Shown: positions 44,439 to 53,242 of the stretch, piece after piece
Layout: each line of letters opens with the position of its first letter
Numbering within the stretch: position 1 is the stretch's first letter
Origin: Thermomonas carbonis
GTDB lineage: Bacteria > Pseudomonadota > Gammaproteobacteria > Xanthomonadales > Xanthomonadaceae
Length of the DNA: 64,000 nt
Assembly: GCF_014396975.1 (NCBI RefSeq)
Contig: NZ_CP060719.1
Location: 2,886,001-2,950,000 of the forward strand
Direction: 5' to 3'
Notes under the pieces: model-generated
What the model was told of the DNA's origin: nothing
What the model saw: only the letters and a program-made list of their open reading frames with translations
The model's database searches: none
Program-made: the position numbers and the translations under genes

Positions 44439-45485
44439 TCACATCGTCGCGGCGTCGATCACGAAGCGGTACTTCACGTCGCTCTTGAGCATGCGCTCGT
44501 AGCTCGCCTCGATGTCGTCCGCGGCGATCATCTCGATCTCCGCCACGATGGCGTGCTCGGCACAGAAATCCAGCATCTCCTGGGTCTCTGCGATGCCGCC
44601 GATCAGCGAACCGGCGAGCGACTTGCGGCCGAAGATCAGCCCCATCACGTTCGGGCTGGGGTGCGGCGAAGCCGGCGCGCCGACCAGGCACAGGGTGCCG
44701 TCGCGCTTGAGCAGTGCGATGAAGGCATCGAGCACGTGCGGCGCAGCCACCGTGTTGAGGATGAAGTCGAAGCTCCCGGCGTGCGCGTTCATCTGCGCCG
44801 CATCTTTCGAGATCACCACTTCGTCGGCACCGAGATCCAGCGCTTCCTGTCGCTTGCCTTCGCTGGTGGTGAACGCAACCACGTGCGCGCCCATCGCATG
44901 CGCGATCTTCAGGCCCATGTGGCCAAGCCCGCCGATGCCGACGATGCCGACCTTCTTGCCCGGGCCGGTGTTCCAGTGACGCAGCGGCGAATAGGTGGTG
45001 ATGCCGGCGCACAGCAGCGGCGCAACCGCAGCGAGTTGGTCGGCGGGGTGGCGGATGTGCAGGACGAACTTTTCGTCGACCACGATCCGCTGCGAATAGC
45101 CGCCCAGCGTGTGGCCGGGTGCATCCGGCGTCGGCCCGTTGTAGGTGAGGACCATGCCCTTCTCGCAGTACTGCTCCAAGCCGTCGTTGCAAGCCGGGCA
45201 CTGCTGGCAGCTGCTCACCAGGCAGCCGACGCCGACCGTGTCGCCGACCTTGAAGCCGCCGACATCGCTGCCGACCGCACTGACGTGGCCGACAATCTCG
45301 TGTCCCGGCACGCAGGGATAAAGGGTGCCCGGCCATTCCGAACGCACCGTGTGGAGATCCGAGTGGCAGACGCCGCAATAGGCGATGTCGACCTGCACGT
45401 CGGTCGCGCCGGGCGCGCGGCGCTCGATGGCCAGCGCTTCGACGGGCTTGTCCGCGGCATGTGCGCCGTAGGCTTTGGTGGTCAT
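44439..45485 (-). CDS. NAD(P)-dependent zinc alcohol dehydrogenase (YahK/cinnamyl-type)
   Basis: A 348-residue medium-chain dehydrogenase. Catalytic zinc ligands are in YCGVCHSDLH and GHEIVGHV; structural zinc is held by the four cysteines in SSCQQCPACNDGLEQYC. The Rossmann motif is GIGGLGHMG. The closest type is the NADPH-dependent aldehyde reductase/cinnamyl alcohol dehydrogenase group (YahK, AdhC). It would reduce a range of aldehydes in the cytoplasm. The start at 45485 (MTTKAYGAHAADKP) is the family norm. It is convergent with the response regulator gene, 15 bp apart. Confidence 0.9.
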   Translation of the reverse strand: MTTKAYGAHAADKPVEALAIERRAPGATDVQVDIAYCGVCHSDLHTVRSEWPGTLYPCVPGHEIVGHVSAVGSDVGGFKVGDTVGVGCLVSSCQQCPACNDGLEQYCEKGMVLTYNGPTPDAPGHTLGGYSQRIVVDEKFVLHIRHPADQLAAVAPLLCAGITTYSPLRHWNTGPGKKVGIVGIGGLGHMGLKIAHAMGAHVVAFTTSEGKRQEALDLGADEVVISKDAAQMNAHAGSFDFILNTVAAPHVLDAFIALLKRDGTLCLVGAPASPHPSPNVMGLIFGRKSLAGSLIGGIAETQEMLDFCAEHAIVAEIEMIAADDIEASYERMLKSDVKYRFVIDAATM

Positions 45486-45527
45486 GACGGAACTCCGGGA
45501 AAGTGTCCCCGAAGTATGCGCCATCGA

Positions 45528-46079
45528 TTATCGCCGCGCGGCCTTGTGGAAGAGCGCAGCCGACGTGAACCACAGTGCTGCGAAGGCTCCGCTGAGCATG
45601 CCGCCTTCCATCGAGCCAAGCGCAAGCGCATACCCGCCTGCGAGCAACTGGGCGATGCCCGTGGCCACCATCGCGCGCGCCATGCCAGCGGCCCGCAACT
45701 GCCCGAGCAAGGCACCGGTCGCACCCACCAGCAGCACGCCGGCGAACACCGCGTTGGCCATGTTGTCCTCATCGCCGATGATGCCGACCGCCAGGTTGAT
45801 CCAGACCAGCAGGAAGCCGAGCACGATGGCGATCGCGAAACCCAGCCGATACGCGCTGCTGCCCGACATCCGCACCGCCACTTCGTAGGCGAGGCAGCAG
45901 GATCCCAGCAAGACGCCCATCACGATGAAGTCGAATGCCGTCCAGAGCACGCCTTCGACGCCCAGCTGCATGGCGATCGCCGGCAGCAGGAGCAGGCCTG
46001 CCGCCGTGCCCCACACCGCCAATCGCCACGGGTTGCCCTTGCCTGCGTTGTCTTGCTGCATCTGCGCCGCCATCGTCAT
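45528..46079 (-). CDS. Hypothetical six-helix membrane protein
   Basis: A 183-residue protein, not recognised. It is almost entirely hydrophobic, with about five to six helices (WGTAAGLLLLPAIAMQL, FDFIVMGVLLGSCCLAYEV, LGFAIAIVLGFLLVWINLAVG and others) and a short charged N-terminus MTMAAQMQQDN. The GDEDNMAN loop between helices three and four is the only strongly polar stretch. The ATG at 46079 has a GGGGA element; a second ATG at 46073 is possible. It lies between the alcohol dehydrogenase and the GDT1-family gene on the same strand, 42 bp before the former. Confidence 0.75.
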   Translation of the reverse strand: MTMAAQMQQDNAGKGNPWRLAVWGTAAGLLLLPAIAMQLGVEGVLWTAFDFIVMGVLLGSCCLAYEVAVRMSGSSAYRLGFAIAIVLGFLLVWINLAVGIIGDEDNMANAVFAGVLLVGATGALLGQLRAAGMARAMVATGIAQLLAGGYALALGSMEGGMLSGAFAALWFTSAALFHKAARR

Positions 46080-46167
46080 GTCCCCGCGTGAATGTGACGC
46101 CAGCATCCGCCCGCACGGCGAAGATCCGGCGAGCATTGCGTGAAGCGGGCAAGAAGTCCGCCTCGCG

Positions 46168-46746
46168 TCAGAAGCCCAACTTGCTGCCCGCGCCCAGCAG
46201 GATCAACACGCCGAACAGCGCGAACAACGCCGCGGCAATGGAACGCACCATGCCCATCGGCACCTTGTGCAACAACCGGTCGCCGATGAAGACCGCTGGC
46301 ACGTTCGCCAGCATCATCCCCAGCGTGCTGCCGGCGACGATGGCGAGCAGCGAGGCTTCGGTCGCGGCCATCGCCGCGGTGGCGATCTGGGTCTTGTCGC
46401 CCATTTCGGCGATGAAGAACGCGATCACCGTGGTGCCGAAGATGCCGAAGCGGGTGGCCTTGGGCATGTCGGCTTCATCGAACTTGTCGGGCACCAGGGT
46501 CCAGGCGGCCATCGCCAGGAACAGCACGCCCAGGATCCAGCGCAACACGCCGGGGCCCGCCATCGACATGACCCAGGCACCCGCAGCTCCGGCCAAAGCA
46601 TGGTTGGCGAGCGTTGCGACCAGTATGCCGAGGATGATCGGCAGCGGCTTGCGGAAACGCGCGGCGAGGATGAAAGACAGCAGTTGCGTCTTGTCGCCGA
46701 TCTCGGCGATGGCGACGGCACCGGTTGCGGTGAGGAAAGCGGACAT
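46168..46746 (-). CDS. TMEM165/GDT1-family cation exporter (manganese, MneA-type)
   Basis: A 192-residue inner-membrane protein with six helices. Both family signatures are present: AEIGDKTQLLSFILAARF near residue 14 and AEMGDKTQIATAAMAA near residue 110, the duplicated E-x-G-D-[KR]-[TS] motif of the UPF0016 family. Bacterial members export Mn(II). The start at 46746 (MSAFLTATGAVAIAE) leaves 170 bp of leader up to 46920 that holds a manganese riboswitch. The long open frame through that leader is an accident of GC-rich RNA. Intracellular manganese would turn the gene on through the riboswitch. Confidence 0.93.
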   Translation of the reverse strand: MSAFLTATGAVAIAEIGDKTQLLSFILAARFRKPLPIILGILVATLANHALAGAAGAWVMSMAGPGVLRWILGVLFLAMAAWTLVPDKFDEADMPKATRFGIFGTTVIAFFIAEMGDKTQIATAAMAATEASLLAIVAGSTLGMMLANVPAVFIGDRLLHKVPMGMVRSIAAALFALFGVLILLGAGSKLGF

Positions 46747-46774
46747 TGGAATGACCTGGCCGGGATGGACACAT

Positions 46775-46814
46775 GACCACGACGCTCCCCCGGCCTTCAG
46801 GAGGGATCGTGGTC
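46775..46814 (-). promoter_or_regulatory. Expression-platform hairpin after the riboswitch
   Basis: An 8-bp stem (46775-46782 with 46807-46814) extended by a second helix (CTCCC with GGGAG) lies directly after the aptamer and 28 bp before the start codon. There is no T tract, so control may be translational or by an RNA switch rather than by termination. Confidence 0.5.
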
Positions 46815-46816
46815 GA

Positions 46817-46920
46817 TGGTCTTGCCAGATGCGGGATCGCACGCGCCATGGCCGATTGAGGCCAAGCATGTTGACGCGGGCCTCGCCGGGGCGGCGAGAG
46901 GCTACTCCCCAAAGACGCTC
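46817..46920 (-). promoter_or_regulatory. yybP-ykoY manganese riboswitch aptamer
   Basis: On the minus strand the leader contains, in order, GGGGAGTAGCC, CGTCAACATGC, CATGGCGCG and GGCAAGACC, which are the conserved pieces of the yybP-ykoY family. GTCTT (46912-46916) and AAGAC (46819-46823) can pair to close stem P1. This class binds Mn(II) and stands in front of manganese exporters such as MntP and GDT1-family proteins, exactly as here. Confidence 0.88.
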
Positions 46921-46975
46921 GCAGTTTAAGCCACGCAGTTGCGCGGCTTCAAGCAAAGGAGCAGCGACGCGTCCG

Positions 46976-47245
46976 TCAGTGCAGACCGGTCAGCGTTGCA
47001 TGCAGGTGCGCACCTTCCAGTGCGCGGCGCAGGCGATGTTCGACTTCAGGCAGGTTCGCAAGGCTCTGCGACGCATACAGCGTGTAGATCGGCCTGTCGC
47101 GCCACGTGCCCTCGGGGTTCTTGCGGCCGACGCTGACATTGCCGCTACCGCTGGCGTTGACCCACATGGCGCGCAATGCGTCGGGACTGATGCTCTCGGT
47201 ACTGCCCAAGGTGAAGGTGAACAGCGCGATATGGTGTTGCGACAT
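46976..47245 (-). CDS. Small conserved-looking cytoplasmic protein, function unknown
   Basis: An 89-residue protein, not recognised. It has no signal peptide or hydrophobic helix. Visible parts are HHIALFTFTLGSTESISPD at the start, WVNASGSGNVSVGRKNPEG in the middle and a helix LANLPEVEHRLRRALEGAHLHA at the end. A GGAG sequence nine bases before the ATG at 47245 supports translation. It stands alone between the riboswitch region and the sensor kinase, 113 bp from the latter. It may be spurious, but codon pattern and ribosome-binding site speak for a real gene. Confidence 0.6.
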   Translation of the reverse strand: MSQHHIALFTFTLGSTESISPDALRAMWVNASGSGNVSVGRKNPEGTWRDRPIYTLYASQSLANLPEVEHRLRRALEGAHLHATLTGLH

Positions 47246-47358
47246 GCAGAAACTCCACTAGGCGTTCGAGTATGCGCCATTGGCGATTCGCGACATGAAG
47301 ACCGGTGCGCGCGTTCGCCCGAGTCCGCTGACTTCATTCTTCCCGACGAGCGATCCAG

Positions 47359-50300
47359 TCAATCGGGATTGGTGTCATGGATAGCGCTCGCCGCCAGCAT
47401 GCGGTCGAGCACGGACTTCAGCGCCAGCGGTCGCAATGGCTTCATCAGCAGCGGCAGCCCGGCTTCCTGCGCCGCGCTGCGAACCGTGCCGGTCTGGTCG
47501 GCGCTGAGGATCAGACAAGGCGTGTTGCCGAAATCGGTCGCGAGACGCTGCTGCAATGACACACCGTCATCCTCGTGATCGAGGTGGTAATCGAACACCC
47601 AGAGATCCGCAGGCTCGCGTGAGAGTGCCGCGCGTGCGGCATCGCCATCGGCCACCGCGCGCACCTCGCAGGCCCAGCCACGCAGTACGCTGGCCAACGC
47701 ATCGAGCGCCTGCGGTTCGTTGTCGACCAGCAATACGCGCAGCCCCGCAAGCCCGCGCTTCGCGTGGCGATGCGGTTGCATCGCCGCCACGCGCGGAACG
47801 TCGATGCTGAAGCGGCTGCCACGCGCAGTCGTGCTGTGCAGGCCGACATCGGAGCCGAGCAATACCGCGATGCGCTGGGCGATGGCCAGACCCAGGCCGA
47901 GCCCCTGCCCCGGCGCATCCTCGCCACGGCGGAACTCCTCGAAAATCGCCTCGAAACGCGCGGGATCGATGCCCGGGCCGGTGTCGTGGACCTCGATGCG
48001 CAGTGCATCGCCACTGCGACGCACACCCAGCAGCACGCTGCCGCTCGCGGTGTAGCGCACCGCATTGGCCAGGAAGTTCTGCAGCACCCGGCGCAGCAGT
48101 TGCGGATCGCTGCGCACCCACGCGCGCGTCGGCACGTGGCGCAGGCGCAGGCCGCGTTCGCTGGCGAGCACGCCGAACTGCGCGACCAGCGGATCCAGCA
48201 CCTCGGCCAGCGGGAAATCGCGCGGTTCCGGCATCAGGCCGCCTGCCTCCAGCCGCGACATGTCGAGCAGCGTACCGAGCAGGTCGGTGGTCGAATCCAG
48301 CGCGCCGCCGATCTGCCGCGCGAGTTCGCGCTGCTCGGCGTCGCCGCGCTGTTGCAACGCATCCGCAAACAGGTGTGCGGCATGCAAGGGCTGCAGCAGA
48401 TCGTGACCGATCGCGGCGAGGAAACGGCTCTTGGCGTCGTTGGCCCGCTCGGCCTCGCCCTTGGCGGTCTCGAGCATCGCGGTGCGCTCGCCGACGCGTT
48501 GCTCCAGCGTTTCGTTGATGCGCTTCAAGCCGGTCTCGGCCTGGCGGAAGGCGGTGACGTCGGTGAAGGTGGCGACGAAGCCGCCGCCGGGCATCGGATT
48601 GCCGCGGATTTCGACAATGATGTCTTCGACGATGCTGCCACCGGGGAACACGCGCTCAGACAGGTGCGCAGTACCGGCACGCATATGCGCGAGCCGTCGT
48701 TGCAATGCCGCATCGTCCTCGTCCACATCGCCGAGCGCGCGCAGCGCCCATTGCGATGCTTCGGCGATCGGCATGCCGACCCGCAGCATCCCCGATGGAT
48801 AGCCGAACAATTCCGCATAGCGGCGGTTCCATGCGACCAGTCGCAGGTCGGCATCGACCACGCTGATGCCCTGGCTCATGTTTTCCAGCGCGGCTTCCAG
48901 CACGCGCTGGTTGAAACGCAGGTCCTGGCTGGCCTCGCCGACGATGGCAGCGACCGTATCCAGATCCGCACCGGGTCGACTTGCATCGGTGGCATCGCGC
49001 CGCGCCGCGTCCAGCAATACGCGCGCCGACGCCGAACCGAGCACCGACGACAACGCGCGTTCGATCTCGGCTTCGGCATCGCGGCCGCGTGCGAGCAATT
49101 GCTCGACCTGCGTCGCCGGCAAGAAGCGCCGGGCGACGTTGTCGAGGCTGCGCGCATCCAGGCGACGCCGACCCATCCGCGCGACCGGGCGATGCCACGC
49201 CGACAGTGCGAGCGTGACCAAGGTGCCGACGAACAGGCTGGCCGCAACCGCGCGACCCAGCGGGCTCCAACCCGTCAGACCGAAGAAGCTCTCCGGTGCG
49301 AGCCAGGCGATGCCGAGCGGACCTTCGTGCAGCCAGACCTGCGCACCATCGCGCAACAGCAGCGGCACCGGCAGGCACCAGGCCCAGGTCAGGAATGCGG
49401 CGAACATGCCGATCAGTGCGGCACGTGGCGGCGTCTGCGTGCGCCACACCGCGAAGCCCAGTGCCGGCGCGAGCGTGGCCAAGGCCGAGAACGACAACGC
49501 ACCGACATCGGCCAGCGCCGCGTTGCCGGCGATCGAACGGCTGTAGGCCCAGGCCAGCAGCATGATCGCGGCGATGCCCATCCGGCGCAGCAGCAGCACG
49601 TTGCCGCGCAAATCGCCGGCATCGCCACGCGCCCAAGCGCCGCGCAACAGGCCGGGTGCCAGCCAATGGTTGCCGATCATCAGGCTCAGCGTGAGCGTGC
49701 TCACCACGACCATGCCCGTGGCGGCGCTGAGCCCACCGAGGAATGCGAACAGTGCCAGCCCGGTCTGCGATTGCGACAACGGCAACGCCAGCACATAGAG
49801 GTCCGATGGCACGCCCTGCCCGGCCAGCAGCGCATCACCGGCGCGCGCCAGCGGCAACACCGGCAATGCGATAAGGACGAGGTACAGCGGGAACAACCAG
49901 CGCGCAGTCAGCACGTGGCGTTCGTCGCGGCACTCCACCACGCCGACGTGGAACTGGTGCGGCAGGGTGAACATCGCCAGCACGCCGAGCAGCACCAACG
50001 GGATGAAGCCGCCGTTGTCGGTAGATACCGATGCCGCCGCCTCCGGCAGCGAGGGCGATGACGGCAATCCGAGGCCAAGCCAAACGAACAGGCCCAGTGC
50101 CAGCATCGCCACCAGCTTGAACAGCGACTCGAATGCCATCGCCAGCACCAGTCCGCGGTTGTGCTCGGCGGCGCTGGCACGGCGGGTGCCGAACAGCATC
50201 GCGAACAGGCCCATCACCAGCGCCACGTACAACGAGCTGTCGCGCCACGGTGGCTGGTCGGCACCGGCCTGGGAGTCGGTCAGCAGGGCGAAACTCATCG

Positions 50301-50730
50301 ACACCGCTTTCAGTTGCAGGGCGACATACGGAATCAGGCCGAGCACCGCGATCAAGGTGACGCCGGCCGCGAGCCATGCATCCTTGCCCAGCCGGGTGGC
50401 GATCAGGTCGGCGATCGAGGTGGCATTGCTGGCCCGCGCCAGCTTCACCAGTTGCAGCATCAGCCCTGCGCCGAGCGCATACAGCAGCAAGGTCCCGACG
50501 AAGGTGGGCGGCAACGGCCAGTCGTAACGCGCGGCCTGGGTGACGGTGCCGAAGAACGTCCAGCTGGTGCAATAGACCGCCAGTGACAACGCATACACAT
50601 GGTGCCAATGGCTGGCCAGGACGCCCGGACGACGCTCGGCATACAGCGCGGTGCCGAACAGCAATCCCAGCCACAGCACCGCTGCCGCGACGACGATCGA
50701 AACGCTCAGCATCGCGCCGCCGTCAGGCAT
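47359..50730 (-). CDS. Sodium/solute symporter-histidine kinase-receiver hybrid (CrbS/MxtR-like)
   Basis: A 1123-residue hybrid sensor. Residues 1-510 form a sodium/solute symporter-like membrane domain with about 13 helices. A PAS domain lies at about 610-735 and a coiled coil at 735-765. The HisKA domain has H776 in AAIGHDLLQPLHA; the HATPase domain spans 875-980 (NFLANAVRYT, DTGPGI, GLGLGLAI). The C-terminal receiver (997-1115) carries D1047 in VFDYHLD. This order is that of CrbS, MxtR and CbrA kinases, which link carbon uptake to gene control. The likely partner regulator is at 43758. ATG at 50730 or 50712; neither has a strong ribosome-binding site. Confidence 0.92.
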   Translation of the reverse strand: MPDGGAMLSVSIVVAAAVLWLGLLFGTALYAERRPGVLASHWHHVYALSLAVYCTSWTFFGTVTQAARYDWPLPPTFVGTLLLYALGAGLMLQLVKLARASNATSIADLIATRLGKDAWLAAGVTLIAVLGLIPYVALQLKAVSMSFALLTDSQAGADQPPWRDSSLYVALVMGLFAMLFGTRRASAAEHNRGLVLAMAFESLFKLVAMLALGLFVWLGLGLPSSPSLPEAAASVSTDNGGFIPLVLLGVLAMFTLPHQFHVGVVECRDERHVLTARWLFPLYLVLIALPVLPLARAGDALLAGQGVPSDLYVLALPLSQSQTGLALFAFLGGLSAATGMVVVSTLTLSLMIGNHWLAPGLLRGAWARGDAGDLRGNVLLLRRMGIAAIMLLAWAYSRSIAGNAALADVGALSFSALATLAPALGFAVWRTQTPPRAALIGMFAAFLTWAWCLPVPLLLRDGAQVWLHEGPLGIAWLAPESFFGLTGWSPLGRAVAASLFVGTLVTLALSAWHRPVARMGRRRLDARSLDNVARRFLPATQVEQLLARGRDAEAEIERALSSVLGSASARVLLDAARRDATDASRPGADLDTVAAIVGEASQDLRFNQRVLEAALENMSQGISVVDADLRLVAWNRRYAELFGYPSGMLRVGMPIAEASQWALRALGDVDEDDAALQRRLAHMRAGTAHLSERVFPGGSIVEDIIVEIRGNPMPGGGFVATFTDVTAFRQAETGLKRINETLEQRVGERTAMLETAKGEAERANDAKSRFLAAIGHDLLQPLHAAHLFADALQQRGDAEQRELARQIGGALDSTTDLLGTLLDMSRLEAGGLMPEPRDFPLAEVLDPLVAQFGVLASERGLRLRHVPTRAWVRSDPQLLRRVLQNFLANAVRYTASGSVLLGVRRSGDALRIEVHDTGPGIDPARFEAIFEEFRRGEDAPGQGLGLGLAIAQRIAVLLGSDVGLHSTTARGSRFSIDVPRVAAMQPHRHAKRGLAGLRVLLVDNEPQALDALASVLRGWACEVRAVADGDAARAALSREPADLWVFDYHLDHEDDGVSLQQRLATDFGNTPCLILSADQTGTVRSAAQEAGLPLLMKPLRPLALKSVLDRMLAASAIHDTNPD

Positions 50731-50779
50731 GGGAATCGCGGCGAACGGTCATGGGCAGGCATGCGCGGCGAGGATAGCG

Positions 50780-50805
50780 CGACGGCGGGCCAAGGCCCGC
50801 CGTCG
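50780..50805. terminator. Strong hairpin between the kinase and the TonB receptor gene
   Basis: A perfect 12-bp GC-rich stem (50780-50791 with 50794-50805, two-base loop) lies between the stop of the TonB-dependent receptor (50832) and the kinase start (50730). Neither strand has a T tract directly after it. It could be the 3' end of the receptor mRNA, formed by factor-dependent termination. Confidence 0.45.
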
Positions 50806-50831
50806 TGGTTGCAACGCCTGGCACCCATCGA

Positions 50832-53084
50832 TCAGAAGTCGTACTTCACGGTCAGGCTGTACTGACGCGGCGGGCCGTAGAAGCCGGTGTGCACGCCGAG
50901 TGCCGAGTACAGGTTGTAACCGGTGGTGCGATAGGCCTTGTCGGCCAGGTTGCTGCCCTGCAGGGACACCGTCCACGCATCGTTCGCCTTCCAGATGATG
51001 CCGGCACCGACCAGTCCATAGCCGTCCTGGGTGATCGGCTCCACCGTGGCCAGGGTCACCGGGTCCTTGACCACTTCGGTCGTGGCCACCACGCGACTCT
51101 GGTAGGTGTAACCGACGCGCGCGGAGAGGCTGCCACCACCGCCCAGGTCGACGCGGTATTCGGCGTTCAGCGCACCCGAGAAATCCGGTGCGTTGGTGAA
51201 TTCCTGCTGGTCGGCGATGTTGACGTTCTTGAACATGTACGTGTCGAACTTCGCATCCAGCCAGGCCAGGTTGCCGGAAATGTTGAAGTTGTCGGTGGCC
51301 AGCCATTGGTACTCGACTTCCAGGCCATTGACCGTGCCTTCGCCGGCATTGGTGAAGTCGCCGAAGAACGCCTTGGTGTTCTGCGGGGTGGTGTACTCGG
51401 TGAAGATCGAGAGCTGGATGTCCTTGTAGGTGTTGTGGAACGCGGACAGGTTCAGGAACAGGCGCTGGTCCAGCAGGCCCATCTTGGTGCCCACCTCGTA
51501 GCTGTCGACCTGCTCGTCCTGGAACGGCTCGGCCGAGCGCGGCACCGCGGTGGCCTGCGCGCGGATGTTGTAGCCGCCCGACTTGAAGCCGCGCGATGCG
51601 AGGCCGTAGACCATGATGTCCGGGGTGACCTGGTAATCCAGCGAGATCTTCGGCGACAGGTTCTTGAAGTTGATGGTCTTGTCGAAGCCCGCAGCAACCA
51701 CGCCGCTGGGCTTGGTGAAGGTACCATCGGTGTAGCCGATGTTCCTGACCACCGCGTTCTTGTCTTCGCTGGTCCAGCGCAGGCCGGCATCGATGCTGAA
51801 CTTGTCGCTGACGTCGAAGGTCCAGTCCGCGTACGCCGCAATGCTGTTGGTGTAGACCGTACCCTGGGTGTCGCCGAAGCTGAGGTTGAAGAAGTTGTTG
51901 AGCACCTGGCCGCCGGCCTCGCCGTCGAACTTGTAGATGCCGATCACGCCGCGCGAGCGGCCGCCGGCATCGTAATTGGCCTGGAACTCGTGGGTGACCT
52001 GTTCGTCGCTGTAGTACGCCTTCACGTCGGCGATCTTGTCGGGCGTGGTGTCGAAGTCGATGTTGGTTTCCGTATCGGACTCGCGCTTGGCCAGTACGTA
52101 CTTGAACGTCCAGTCATCGTTCATGCGGAAATTGGCGGTGACGGACGCGCCGCCGAGGGTGGTGTCGTTGACGTTGGGCATGCCGTTGCGCACGTCGTAG
52201 CGGCTGTCCAGCGGCAGGAACGGCCCCGTGGTCGGGGTCAGCAAGGCATCGAACGGATTGGCCCGGAACATCTGCGCGCCGCGCACGCCGGAGCTGTCAT
52301 CGACATGGTCGAATGAAAACTGCAGGTCGAAGCTGTCGGTGACATAGGCGCCCAGGTTGGCGCGGATGGCGCGGATCTTCTTGTCGCTGACCTGTGCGCC
52401 GGTGACCAGGTTCTCGCCGAAGCCGTCACGATGCAGGTCGGCCACGGATATGCGGCCGCGCAGGTATTCGCTGCCGCCGAAGCCACCGCCGACCGCCGCC
52501 TTGATGTCACGCTGACCATAGTTGCCGAGAGTGACCGAGCCGTAGCCGTTGAAGTCGGAACGCAGGCCCTTGGAGATGTACTTGATCGCACCGCCGATGG
52601 TGTTCTTGCCGTACAGCGTGCCCTGCGGGCCGCGCAGCACTTCGATGCGGTCGACGTCGAACACGTCGAGCAACGCGCCTTGCGGACGGGCGATGTAGAC
52701 ATCGTCCATGTAGATGCCCACACCCGGATCCACGCCCCACAACGGATCGGACTGGCCAACGCCGCGGATGTACGCGGTCAGCGTGCTGCTGGAGCCGCGC
52801 GCCGCGTAAATGGTCAGGTTCGGCACCTGTCCGTCGAGGTCGGCCAGATCCTTGACGTTGAGCTTGTCGAGCGAGTCCGCGGTGAACGCGGTGACCGCGA
52901 CCGGCACTTCCTGCAAGGTCTCCTCGCGCTTGCGCGCGGTGACCTTGATGCCCTCGAGGGTCGTGGTCTTCTGTCCGTCCTGCGCGGGCGTCGCCCCGTC
53001 CTGTGCCATCGCGGTTCCCGCGCCGGCCAGCATCGACATGGCCAACACGCCATGGATCGCCCGACTCAAATTCTTGCGCTTCAT
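50832..53084 (-). CDS. TonB-dependent outer-membrane receptor
   Basis: A 750-residue receptor with a signal peptide (cleaved after TAMAQ, near residue 28). The TonB box region is TLEGIKVTARKREETLQEVP, the plug domain follows (DLADLDGQVPNLTIYAARGS, then RIEVLRGPQGTLYGKNTIGGAI), and the barrel ends in the aromatic strand YSLTVKYDF. The sequence belongs to the group with EVTARKREE boxes common in Xanthomonadaceae and Caulobacter and often linked to carbon compounds rather than iron. A GGAGGGG site precedes the ATG at 53084. It is divergent from a GntP permease across 158 bp, so the two may import the same compound, possibly 3-hydroxybutyrate oligomers. Confidence 0.93.
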   Translation of the reverse strand: MKRKNLSRAIHGVLAMSMLAGAGTAMAQDGATPAQDGQKTTTLEGIKVTARKREETLQEVPVAVTAFTADSLDKLNVKDLADLDGQVPNLTIYAARGSSSTLTAYIRGVGQSDPLWGVDPGVGIYMDDVYIARPQGALLDVFDVDRIEVLRGPQGTLYGKNTIGGAIKYISKGLRSDFNGYGSVTLGNYGQRDIKAAVGGGFGGSEYLRGRISVADLHRDGFGENLVTGAQVSDKKIRAIRANLGAYVTDSFDLQFSFDHVDDSSGVRGAQMFRANPFDALLTPTTGPFLPLDSRYDVRNGMPNVNDTTLGGASVTANFRMNDDWTFKYVLAKRESDTETNIDFDTTPDKIADVKAYYSDEQVTHEFQANYDAGGRSRGVIGIYKFDGEAGGQVLNNFFNLSFGDTQGTVYTNSIAAYADWTFDVSDKFSIDAGLRWTSEDKNAVVRNIGYTDGTFTKPSGVVAAGFDKTINFKNLSPKISLDYQVTPDIMVYGLASRGFKSGGYNIRAQATAVPRSAEPFQDEQVDSYEVGTKMGLLDQRLFLNLSAFHNTYKDIQLSIFTEYTTPQNTKAFFGDFTNAGEGTVNGLEVEYQWLATDNFNISGNLAWLDAKFDTYMFKNVNIADQQEFTNAPDFSGALNAEYRVDLGGGGSLSARVGYTYQSRVVATTEVVKDPVTLATVEPITQDGYGLVGAGIIWKANDAWTVSLQGSNLADKAYRTTGYNLYSALGVHTGFYGPPRQYSLTVKYDF

Positions 53085-53157
53085 CTGTCCCCTCCAGGGT
53101 AGGTGCACACGGGCGGGCCTGTGCCGCCGACGTGGGCAAGGTAGTTGTTAAGGATGA

Positions 53158-53193
53158 ATGACGGCATTGGACGTTCGGACAATGGGCCGTCAT
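53158..53193. promoter_or_regulatory. Inverted repeat in the TonB receptor/GntP divergent region
   Basis: ATGACGGCATTG (53158-53169) pairs with CAAT-GG-GCCGTCAT (53180-53193), a 12-bp inverted repeat broken by a two-base bulge, around a ten-base centre. It lies roughly midway between the two divergent start codons (53084 and 53243), where a shared regulator would bind. No such sequence was seen elsewhere in the window. Confidence 0.5.
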
Positions 53194-53242
53194 CCCCACT
53201 GCGCGGAGACTCGCACCCCTGATCGATGCCCACGGGGGCGCA

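Noticed and set aside
46747..46956. A 70-residue N-terminal extension of the GDT1-family protein
   Set aside because: The stretch contains the conserved yybP-ykoY riboswitch blocks, and the protein family begins at MSAFLTATGAV.
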